Part shown: positions 23,346 to 33,651 of the stretch, in pieces
Layout of the letters: every line of letters starts with the position of its first letter
Position numbering within the stretch: the stretch's first letter is position 1
Source: Luidia sarsii
Lineage: Eukaryota; Echinodermata; Asteroidea; Paxillosida; Luidiidae
Assembly (NCBI GenBank): GCA_949987565.1
Contig: OX465107.1
Coordinates: 19,943,401-20,007,400, forward strand
Length of the DNA: 64,000 nt
Direction of reading: 5' to 3'
The notes under the pieces: generated by a model
The model's input: the letters and a program-made list of their open reading frames with translations, nothing else
Database searches by the model: none
What the model was told of the DNA's origin: nothing
Position numbers and translations under genes: made by a program

Positions 23346-25521
23346 CAAGCCATGCAAGCAATTTCCCTATCTGAAATATGAAAATTCATCTGACAGCAAC
23401 TGGTCATAAATTGTTAACATTTAACATGAATGATTCAATCATGAGTCAAACCAGGCCGAGTGTTTGAACTCCTTGTGAACCTTAAATACAAATATAAACA
23501 AATCTCTCAAATTTCATAAATGACACACTAGGAATTTTTGAGGGGGAAGGGTGATTTCTGTGCAGTACCCACACACTCCACAGCCCGTCCATCACGAAGA
23601 TGAATCTATGCTGAGGTTGGAGACTGAAACATTTGGTGCTGGCATTACTGAACGACATTACCCTTGGCTCTATTATCTAAATACATAACCTAGACTATCA
23701 ATAGGAAAGTGTGGTCATAAGCTGATTTCACTCATCGGAACTTACGATCAATTACAAGACAATGAGCTATGCACAGAAACCACACGGCCCAACAACAACA
23801 TGCCATGGGTTTATCCACCGATGCATGGTAAGGCACATCTGTAAGTCAGGAGACTGAAGATGCCATTCTACATCCTTGGCAACAAGGACGGGGATGGGGG
23901 AGGGGGTGGAGGTGGCGGAGGAAGAGACCGTTGTTCCCACATTGCTCACGGTGCATGCACAGCCTCTCTAGAAATTCCTCGCATATCTTTCCGTGTTGAA
24001 ATCTAGTTTTCTTTTATTGGGTGGCCTTCTTTTTCAATAAAAACCCTGGACTGGCTGCGGACCCACACGCATCGCCATAGGGGGCTATTGCCTGGTTTCA
24101 GACTGGGAGCCAGGCCGTAAAAATCGAGGAAGAAGAAAACGGATGGATGCTTTTAAAGAGATCGTTAGCCCCTGAGCCAAAACATTCAAACAAAATAAGA
24201 AGATGGAATGATTTGGTACAATTTTACTTCAACTTGAACAAGAATATAAACCTTATTTATGGTGTCTTGATTCAAATTTATGCTTTGTTGTTTGAAGATG
24301 ATTTCTCATTGATGATTGCTATGAATTTGCATACAGGATAAAAGCTACATATGTGTACAAGTGATTCATGTCCCATCGCCATTCCTTAATGCAAAAACCA
24401 CTCTCCTTCTATCTTTAATAATCTTATGCCATCTAAAAACAACAATTTGTGACAATCTAGAATCAGCATCCATGTGTTCTATCGGCTTCTACACACATCC
24501 ATTACGGACGGTATATGTTACTTTTGGAGGGGGGGGGATTTCAGAAATTTATGCACCCTGAGAGATGTTATCGGATTTCTGGATGGAGAGAAACATGCCG
24601 TTTTTCTGGGCTGGCCCACAAGAGATGATACTGAGGCTAGTGATATGGGAGATGGGGGATACCAGAGCCTTGTTTGGTGCTTGGAATGTTCTCATGCCTT
24701 CCAGATTGTGAGATGCCTCACGATTGAAGCCTCACTCACTTACTAATACAGTATGTCCACCTTTGTTGTGGTGAAACTAAAAATCATGTACAATGTACAT
24801 GTACATATGGGACTAGAAACCTCCCAATGCCCTGTATTAAAATTCATGTTCATTTCCTCCCAACATTTCAATCCAAGGGGGAAGCAATGAGGTTAATCAA
24901 GAGGGCTCCATAACAATGGCGGCATTCGCTTGAATTGATTTAAACCCTGAACTGATGCAAACATGGTGCACACTGCTTACTGTACTTGAAGCAAATTAAA
25001 ACCCTAACTACCCATCACTTGTTTCTAGCACATGACCTGAATCCTGCACAATCCTACAATCCTTCAGTTAAAAGCCCCAAACCTGACAGTCCAACAGTGT
25101 ATCCCTGGACCATTGGTACCTACTCCTTTTTTTGATAATGCATATTTTTTACTACCAAGTGCCCTCCAATTTTCTATCACATTGGGCCATGTAACCTGGA
25201 TCCTACATTTTCCTCAAGTGACAAAAAAAATCCACATGCCCCCAATCCTACAGAATCATCCTCCATCACATTGGGCCTTGTAACCTGTATCCTACATTTC
25301 CCTACAGTGACCAAAACTCCACATGCCCTCAATCCTGCAAATTCCTACTATGCATCAACTACCATATGCCCTCAATCCTACACATTCCTACACTACGACA
25401 ATAGGATTATGTAGGATTTGGGAAAGTTAGTGACAAGGTCCTGCTCGGATCAAAATACCAGGCCCTTTTAAAATCTGACTTAGAACATCAAAATCATTAC
25501 CAGTCTAACATAGGAAAATCA

Positions 25522-25668
25522 AATTGAAAAATTGGCAAAGAAAACTTTGACTGGACCGGGACTTGAACCTGAGACCTCTGGAGTAACGTACCAGTGCTCA
25601 TCCATCTGAGCGAACCAGCCCTTAGATGGTGGCCTTCCCAAAAAGTCAACTAGTCTTTGCCCGGGGGA
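25522..25668 (-). mobile_element. tRNA-derived SINE, near full length
   Basis: The minus strand reads gtcaactttttgggaaggcc, then gggctggttcgctcagatgg (A box), then ctcaggttcaagtcccggtc (B box), and a tail aagttttctttgccaatttt. This is a clear reference copy for the family in this window. Confidence 0.88.
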
Positions 25669-28004
25669 AAAAATTATTTTCCCATTATTAATTCATTTGC
25701 CAATTTGAGAGGGGAAAAAAGTGCGTTGAAAGATGGGGTTGGGGTGTTGGTCAAAACATTAACTCATATACAGTATACCGGTACACGTATTGGAAAAACA
25801 AAATCTGTCAGGAGGGTCTGTAAAACGATTCAATAATAATGAATCATTTTAGTGGCAGGAAAACTAATAAACCGGAAATGTGAATTTTTGTTTTTAAGTT
25901 GGGGGCCCCCAATCCCAATCCAGCCTGTTGGGAACACTACCAGAGTGAGCCCAAATGAACAAACTTGACAGGACAGGAACAAGTTACGTGCAGTGACTCA
26001 CTGGAGGGGAGTCTAGATCTATGTAAAATACAGATTGGGAGGGGGAGGGGAAAAGTGGGTAAGGAAGGGTGAGGGGAAGAGAAGGGTGAACCTTGATCCG
26101 AATTAAGGTTGCTTGGCAACCGCGGATGACACTTTTCGCATACTCACAGCTGTGCATTTGTTTTCATTCAGAACTACAAGATTTCTGTGTGTGTGTTTGT
26201 GCGCACTAAAGACTCGAATTTTTTTTTGTTTTTTTTGCTCCAAACTCGTTTCAAAAGTTTTAATGGACCTACTTCTAAGCCAGACTGAAAGCACTCAAGG
26301 CAAACTGCCTTTACGAGAGTAAAAAAAAAAGCTGGATTAACAATCAGCATCAAAATAATTTTGAAAAGTAGACTTTTTTATTCTCCCATAGAATCAATTC
26401 CACATTTGAAAAGAAAAAACCTGCTAGGAAATACATCAGGAACCTCTATTTTTTTTAAAGACTTATAAAGTAATGCGTGACTATTACACAAATATCTACG
26501 GGGACAACTGAATTCTGAAACATACTTGAATTCATTCATAAAAAAATAAAATCCAGCAAAATGTCAGGAACGTGTCATTCTAAATCAGTTTCGACAGCAG
26601 GCAGGCGATGGGCTCTTGTCAAAGGCTATTTTTAGTTGGGGTGGGGGGGGGGGGGGTAGGTGACACTGACAGAGTATAGAATTCCTGGGCAGAAATCCTG
26701 TGTGCCGTGGACTGAAGTTGTTGACTACTACTACTAGCCAGAGACCACAGTTTTAGCTCGCATTAAGAATTAAGAAGGGATCACATCCAAGCATCCAAAC
26801 TCCAGCCAAGATGGGAATTTTCATTATTAGTACTTTTTTTTTGGAGGGTCAGGGCAGGAGGGGGAGGGGGCGGAGGTAGGCAAATCGTGCCCCAATGCAC
26901 ATTTTGTAGAATTCTTTCCCCCATTGAGTCAGTGCCGCTGAGAATCAGACAAAATAACCACAAGGTCTCCTCTTAAAAAAAACCCCCAAAACTGCCCTCT
27001 TGCAAAGTACTGCAGTCTATTTCACCAAACCCATTGCAACTTACAAATTTCTGATTGGTTTACCATCTGTGGAATCACGGCTTTTAATGCCCAGTGATTT
27101 CCAATTAGTTTGTCGTGAGCTTTACACGATTGAACCATCATTCCTAATGATAACCCACAGCGGGCCATCATCATCCAATTTGAGAAAAAATATTCCATTG
27201 CCGGCCTTTGAGTTGTGCTATGAATTACATGTTGTGGCACGATGGCCCTATGCCCCCCCCCCCCAAAATAAAATTCCCTTATTAGGAAATGCATGTCTAT
27301 ACCACTGTAGTAAAGTAACCTCTGCTTAGGAATGACAGTGATTAAGCAAAGGGACTGCATGGTAAGTTTTACCACGTCAAAGAACAAAAGATTTCAAAAT
27401 GCCAAAGCACAAAGCTGGCATGCTCGCATACAGCTACAGGGGTCAACGAGTTCCTGAAATGCGACCGCGGACCCATGGTTTTCATTCCCTTTACCCATAT
27501 AAGTTTCTGAAATCTGAATGCCGACACCCAATGCGTCGTGAGCTCAGTGACTAGGCAATAATCAGGGATACCGTTGTGAACGGAATATGTATGACAGTGC
27601 CTTGTGACTGGCAATGCACTGCACACTGTGCAAATGCAACGTGCAGGCCGGCAGTTTTCAGAGCCCCTACCTCAAGCCTCACTATTTGTCACTTGGCCAA
27701 CCGGCAGTTCCGGGGTAGACCTTTAAAGGCCCTATACAACGTTGGTAAAAGTCAACAGATTGCCAGTTTGTGCGTTAAACCATTAAACATTCCAAAAAAG
27801 AAATCCTGCGAATGTTTTAGCTCAACTGGTAATCTGAGGAAGTAGAAAAGGGTAAAAAAAAAATGTCATGGTTTTTGCACCATTCTGTGGTGTAAGAAAT
27901 AGTTTTTTACTCTGGAGAAATAAACTATTTGTAGATGTTTGAGTTACGATTTTATCCGTGTCCCTATCGTTGTCCCTTTTCCATTTTGTCCCTGTCCTTT
28001 TGCC

Positions 28005-28063
28005 TTTGAGAAAGGTCCTGGTAAGATAAAAATGTCAGGCCCTCCTAATTTTGGTAAAATGTC
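28005..28063 (+). repeat. Foldback-family fragment
   Basis: tttgagaaaggtcctggtaa, then atgtcaggccctcctaattt. The preceding text (gtccctgtccttttgcc) is shared with the copy at 38836. Confidence 0.6.
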
Positions 28064-28283
28064 TTGTTCGTTCCTAGAACTTGAGTGCAATTTTGGATTG
28101 TCTCCAATCATAAAATATGATCACGAATATTAACTACACTGTAGATGATTAAAAGTGCACTTTTGAAATTACATACCCCCTACCAAGGAATCAACATTTT
28201 CTATGCCTGAATTAGGGATCAGATGTCACTTTCAATACAGTATTCAGGATGTGGAAATCTAACTCACAACTCACACTAATGAC

Positions 28284-28390
28284 AGATTGAAAAATTGGCA
28301 AATTGAACTTTGACTGGACCGGGACTTGAACCTTGAGACCTCTGGATTAACGTACCAGTGCTCTACCATCTGAGCTATCGAGCCCGGGGT
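28284..28390 (-). mobile_element. tRNA-derived SINE, 5' truncated
   Basis: The minus strand has cgatagctcagatggtagag (A box), then aaggttcaagtcccggtcca (B box). It lacks the gtcaactag-type 5' flank of other copies. Its tRNA-like head is the best preserved of the set, but the tail shows it is a SINE and not a tRNA gene. Confidence 0.85.
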
Positions 28391-29335
28391 GGGGGCACCA
28401 GGATTATTAGGTATAATTTCGCCATCCCATTGGTAAAAAAAAACCCCAGCAACCGCTGACTTTCTAGGTCTTAATTTATAAGTTCAGAAATCAGTTTCAA
28501 TGATTTGGAAATCTGGATATGAAAAACTTTGGAATTTTTAAAGAATACAAATGATATGCAATTTTAAGATAAAAAAAGTTCTAATAATTTCAAAGTTTCT
28601 TTTTAGGTTATTGGTATATTTTTTTAAGTAAACAGGTTGAATGGTACTAATAAGTACAATAAGTTCTTCCCTTTTTCAAAAGAGAAGAAAGTTTAAAAGC
28701 ATTAACCCGTGAACAATTTTTTTTTTTTATGGAATCAGAAAATGGCAAACAAAACAGGGTCCTCAGTCCAAAATGCATAAATGAAAATGAGAAAATAGTT
28801 ACTTGGTCATAGTGTGAGCCAAATGTGAACAATTTAAAGATAATTTGTTTTTGTGTGATAACCCTCATGAATAGAAAATCCCTTCAAAGCTATTCTATGA
28901 CTCAATGTGGCATTGTGAGGTTGCCTCATTTGCCGAGAGGTCAGCAAGAGGTCAGGAGTAAACAAAGCCTTCATCTGCCAGGTCGCCACAGCAACCCTGA
29001 CATTTAGAGTGGGGGGGGGGGCCTCGTTGACAACGGTGACAGATAGGCTGTTGATCAGCCGGTGGCAACAATGGACAAGTTGGCCGCAATCTTGGACTGA
29101 ATGGTTTATCGGAAAAAACAAAAATCAATCCTACAGCTAGTGGAAACAAATAAAGACATGTCTTTTTCAATTGCAAGAATTAATAGGAAAATGGTGTACA
29201 AATGGCAATAATGTGCCATTTCCAAAACTTGCAAAACAATCAAGAACAATGAATACGTGCAAACAAATTCAATAAGAGTGCACTGTGTATTCAAGTGGGT
29301 CAGACCTAGCACAATCGGATGTCTGTGCGGCTTCT

Positions 29336-29484
29336 GTCAAGCTACATTTTTTGTTTTGTGCTAGGCTGAAAAGAGTCTTTATTTTAAAACTTGAACAATA
29401 GTTTGTGCCAGGATTCCGAGGGCCCGGTGCATAGCAACACCACCGGCGCTCCGAAATTGGAGGTCCCGGTGCAAAGTGGTTAAA
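29336..29484 (-). repeat. Dispersed repeat, copy A (paired with 46406-46556)
   Basis: On the minus strand, aaccactttgcaccgggacc, then tcggagcgccggtggtgttg, then agactcttttcagcctag and atgtagcttgacag. The plus-strand sequence at 46406-46556 carries the same blocks in the same order. Confidence 0.75.
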
Positions 29485-29693
29485 AGTAGAAAGGAGAAAG
29501 AGGAACCCAATGAGAGGGTGAACCAGATGGTGGGAGATCCGAGAAGGGGAGAGAGATTAAAAGGATGGAGAACGAAAGGGGAAGTAGTCATGGCATTTCA
29601 CTGGTCAGTGAATGGAAGGCCGGTGGCCATAATGATTTGATTGGGGCTTGGGCATCTATCTGATAAATACGAGGTATCATGGTTCCTTCTTAC

Positions 29694-29858
29694 ACTGCCG
29701 TAACCACTGGTGCCACTGCCCGTCGATCCTAGCCGACTGCTTCCCGTCCCTCCATACCGAGAGCTGGAGTAGGGACTAGACGCGGAGGAGGAGGAGGACG
29801 AGGAGTACGGACTGCTTCCGCCGCTGCCATAGCGTCCGCCGTACGATCCGTAAGACAT
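29694..29858 (-). CDS. Putative alternative first exon of a short MYPT isoform (55 codons)
   Basis: An ATG in good context (aacgccATG) opens a Ser/Gly/Tyr-rich frame, MSYGSYGGRYGSGGSSPYSS, then a Ser run and SSRYGGTGSSRLGS, up to a GTAAGA donor at phase 0. That phase fits the next exon (21415-21458), giving a 216 aa product: 55 new residues plus the C-terminal coiled coil and zipper. No convincing acceptor lies upstream, and the region above is GC/CpG-richer than the surrounding intron, so I read it as a first exon. Known analogy: vertebrate PPP1R12B makes M20/M21 small subunits from an internal promoter. An internal exon, or an unrelated transcript, remains possible. Confidence 0.68.
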
Positions 29859-30100
29859 GGCGTTTCTCTCCTCCGATCCTTTCTCAAAGAAAGAGCTCCG
29901 AAAACAGCTGCGGGGCTCGCCGCAAAACAACCCGGCCGAGCGATAAAAAAGGAAAGAAGCAACGACGAAATACGTCCTTCCAAGAGATTAACGGAGAGAC
30001 CAAGTTGGGCTTGTTTACTATACTTATCCACAACAGGCTCGACAGTTAATCCCAATCAGTGCTGAAAATCCATCCGATTAGAAGCCGCGTTATGTAATCC
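29859..30100 (-). promoter_or_regulatory. Candidate internal promoter and 5' UTR for the short MYPT isoform
   Basis: Immediately upstream of the ATG at 29858 the sense strand is relatively CpG-rich (gcggcgagccccgc, ctcggccggg). A TATA-like element (tatagtaaa on the sense strand) lies near 30013-30021, about 160 bp above the ATG, which would put transcription start near 29985. No start-site data are available from sequence alone. Confidence 0.4.
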
Positions 30101-31229
30101 AGGTTATGTTCATTAAGACAAAACAACTCGGCTGGGGGAGGGGGGATGCACAAGGTTCGGAGAAGAGGAGGAAGGACTACCAACGGAAAAAAAAAAAAAT
30201 CCAAACAATCAGCTTCTCATCTGCTGTTGAGGCTGTCAACTTCAGGCTGGCTTCCCTGGCACTGCGGCTCTTCTTTCCTTGCCTTCTGCCGATCGTCTTG
30301 GCATTCCGGGAATGCTTCTGTGATGGCTTGGCAGTCTGGCGTCCGCTCTCAACGTGATAAAAAAGAACTCCCCAACAGAACTACCTTATCTCGCCAGGCG
30401 GCTTTTTTTTCTTCTCCTCCACGTCTTCCTCAAATCGGTTGCTCCCTCAGGCAAACAGCCTCTCTCGACAGTTGTCTCGCGGCCACATCAGATTTGGCAC
30501 TAGCCGGAATCCTTTTTTGGGATTTTGTTTTAATTTTTTTTTTTTCCTTCTCCTTCTTCACTCTCTGATCCAGGCTTGATGAACCCTTCTGCATTCTTTG
30601 AGCGCGCAGCGAGAGTACATGTACTCAGTCCCCACCCCACCCTCTCTCAATCTTCACAATGAGAACCACAGCTGTTCCCTCCCGTTTAGTGTGTGTGGGT
30701 GTGCGCGGGGGCAAATTTCACCCACTCATACACGAGCAAGCACTAAAACAAGCAATGCTATATAGCGCAACACATTATTTCTGTTTATCAATGCCTTGCT
30801 GGGTAGGGTGGGGGGAGTCAGCCAAGGCCAATGTACAAGGCCTACGCATCCACTGTCAAAACTCTTTCACCAGGCGAACCCCCGCCACCAACCCAGCTTC
30901 TCCTTCCTAAAGGCGACACCTCTTAATTAGACTAACGAGCTCCGGCCTACAAGCCGTTCAATCCCGTGCAGTCCAAAAAGCCTTCCTCGGGTTACGAGCT
31001 CGTGTTCACCATCATCTGTTTCGGAGCGTGTCTAGCAAAAATCCAACGACATGTCATCCATGCATCCCTCCCGACGTGTCCCCGTACGTGCGAGTCTTAC
31101 AAGTCTGACAGATGTAGGCAGCAATGCAGTTTAACGGCAAGACGGCATCATATGCACAGCACACGCAGCCACATGCCCATACAAATCTTGCCTACATTGG
31201 TGACAGTGTAGTATGACGATTGTATGCAA

Positions 31230-31254
31230 ACGGGGGGGGGGGGGGGGGGGGGGG
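31230..31254. repeat. Poly(G) tract
   Basis: An uninterrupted run of more than 20 G on the plus strand, followed by an agagggaaggg purine stretch to about 31288. On the MYPT sense strand it is poly(C). Confidence 0.95.
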
Positions 31255-32342
31255 AGAGGAGAGGGAAGGGAAGAGGAGGGGAGAGAGTGCCTGCTAACTA
31301 CAGCACCTGACATCGTGACTAAATAACACCCTAGCCACTTCCTACGCCAGTCCCTGGCAGGGGGGGGGGGACACCATTAACATATGAATCTGAAAACGGC
31401 CAAGCTTGACAAGTAAAAAAAAAAAGAGGGGGCACTGTATGGTTAAAGGCCAACTTCCTAATAATATGCAGCCACACTGTGATTGCTCAATCTGTGTGAA
31501 AAAAAAAATCCCCAAGAATGGCCAAATGCATTGATGAAAATAAAACATTGTTTCTCATGCACATTTTCCAAGATCTCTCTTTTTTTTAATCATTCCACTT
31601 TTTTTTTATTACTTAAATCTTTCCAAATCCGTACAAAAAAATGAACCTATACATTTCTCTGGCAATCTTCTATTCTGATTTTACAATACATTTTTTTTCT
31701 TTTTTCAAGAGGAAATTTATGAGCAATGAAACTTAACTTGGGGCTGTTTGGAATTTTCTTTTGAGACTAAATAAATAATTATAGGGCCATGAGAAAATCA
31801 GAATGATTTTATGAGAAATCCTGCCAAAAATTTTTTTTGAAAAATATCTCTCATTTTCCCACAGTGAGCAGCCGGCGGGAATCATCTATGAAAATTAAAT
31901 CCTCTCTCTAGAAGACGGTTATAATTTCTGGTCTTATTTATTTATAATCTGTTTTTCTTTGACCACGGTATAGACACGCCTCCGACGGAAGCAGCTGTGC
32001 TATGCCAATCAGTGCGACTGCTTTAGGTTCCAGCAGACATAGTCAGCATACCGGGGAGCCAGTCAGACTCAGAGACAAGGGGAGGGAAAGGGAGGAGAGG
32101 GATGACATCACCGGTTGCCGTGGAAACAACAAGCCGGGATGATCCCGCTGTTACTTCTGCCTTGTGGAGACTAGAAGTCTTCCAAAGTACGCCAGTGAAA
32201 GGAAAAGCATTTTTCTAATATAAACAGAAGTAAAAACACGTCGTCCCATGCTACACCCACTCAATATTCACTGAATCCTATGGTACAATTGCATCCTGTG
32301 ATGTCCAATAAAAAGCAACTGAATGTAAAACGTTCAGAAAAT

Positions 32343-32510
32343 GAACATGTTAATATTTAGTGGGCCTGACGTTTCGATCCTAGCAGGACCTTTCTCTGCC
32401 TTTGAAAAAGGTCCTGCTAGGATCGAAACGTCAGGCCCACTAAATTTTAACATTTTGGTAATTTTAGTCAGTAAGCAGTTCGCAACATTTTTGTATCACC
32501 AAAAAATGAA
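32343..32510. repeat. Foldback element, near-perfect palindrome
   Basis: The left arm (about 32343-32393) ends cgatcctagcaggacctttc. The right arm (32407-32455) begins aaaggtcctgctaggatcga. Arms of about 48 bp are separated by about 13 bp. The tail is ttagtcagtaagcagttcgc. It is the most complete member of the family. Confidence 0.9.
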
Positions 32511-33310
32511 CAGATAACTTGAGGTCTTTTCGCAAAGTTTCCGAATGAAATCTTGATATTTGCCCCCAAATCTGGAAACTAACAAAATCAGATACAACTG
32601 TGATTTACAAATGACTTTTCACACATGCCTATTCCAAAGTGTGACTTTGCTCAAAACCTTTCCGGATAAGCACTTTGTGACCTTTCTCATTTGTTGACCT
32701 TCTCAGCAAAACTCAAACTTTCTGAGATTCTTGGGACTTTTCATCCAAGGAAAAACAAACAGTGTTTTACTGAGCTAAGTCTAAATTAAATATTCACAAC
32801 AGAAACTAATAATCGGTGGGGAGTGCTGCAGAGTTGGTAGCCATGGGGGGGGGGGGGGGGGGTTGGCTTGGTCGTGACTATAGAGGGGGCTATTGCACTT
32901 TAACAGACTCAGTCACCCTCACCACTAGTTAAGAAGCACACAGGACCCACCATGTCCCTTCCAAGAAGTTCTTCCAAGCTACATGTACCTCATAGCACTT
33001 TGCAAATTTTACAACATTGTAAATACTTGTAAAATAGCTAAATCCGAAGGCTGCTCAAGAATAAAGCTACTTGATGAGGAAAGTTTTCCTCTTTGACAAA
33101 AAACTGCACACCTGGCTGAATATGACAGGTACATTCCCCGCACAATATACCAAGTGGATGCAGCTTTTTTAGAATTATTTTAGGTCAAACAAGTTAAGGA
33201 AAAAAAACCCAGTTTACTCCAAAAAATTGGCTTTTTTAAATGGCAAAGAGTACGTCGACTGGGCCAGGACTAAATTTTGGGCCATTTAAAAAAAATTCTT
33301 TTATCTAATG

Positions 33311-33400
33311 CCAGAAACGAAATGTCAGGCCCTCTAACTTTTGAGATTCACGTATTGCAGGTCATATTAGTCAGTGAGCAGTTTGCAACAGTATTTTTAG
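33311..33400 (+). repeat. Foldback-family single arm
   Basis: cagaaacgaaatgtcaggcc, then ctaacttttgagattcacgt, then tcagtgagcagtttgcaaca. It lacks the ggtcctgctaggatc half. Confidence 0.7.
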
Positions 33401-33594
33401 TATTTACTTCATTTCTAATGTACTACTGTATGACAGCATGGAAATAAACCAGAAACCTGAGCCAGCCACATCCACAATAGACCAGAACGCCAGGGATAAA
33501 CGCTGAATCATGGGATAGGGCCTACCGATCCAAACTACAAAATGACGATTTTCCTTTTTCTGGGGATGGGAGGGGAGAAGGAATGGCCTCTTAC

Positions 33595-33651
33595 CTTCTC
33601 TTTGGATTTGTCCTTGTCCTCAACCTGAGAGTCCTCCGATTCGTCTTCGTT
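33595..33651 (-). CDS. PPP1R12A: MYPT exon 12 of window (19 codons)
   Basis: Phase 0 in and out; acceptor ctcccgtccag, donor AAG/gtaagag. It encodes NEDESEDSQVEDKDKSKEK. This matches the acidic-then-basic stretch after the T853 site in vertebrates (DENEQEQQSDTEEGSNKKE). The next exon of the full-length transcript is 12 kb away, and the putative internal first exon lies in that gap. Confidence 0.93.

Larger units (their letters stand above)
21459..33594 (-). other. 12.1 kb MYPT intron containing the alternative first exon
   Basis: Apart from the putative first exon and its promoter, it holds a 500 bp purine tract, two SINEs, foldback copies, a dispersed repeat (29336-29484), and G homopolymers at 26640-26656, 31230-31252 and 32846-32862. 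Other open frames here look like chance. Confidence 0.6.

Noticed and set aside
22839..23407. Three overlapping minus frames of 164-181 codons rich in Pro, Ser, Phe
   Set aside because: Product of the gggaa/gggga purine tract; all three phases are open, so not selected coding.
28284..28390. A genuine tRNA gene
   Set aside because: A and B boxes are present, but no acceptor-stem pairing is evident and the 3' tail is shared with the SINE copies.
29941..29955. CArG or MEF2 box near the short-isoform promoter (ccttttttatcg)
   Set aside because: It does not match CC(A/T)6GG or the MEF2 consensus closely enough.
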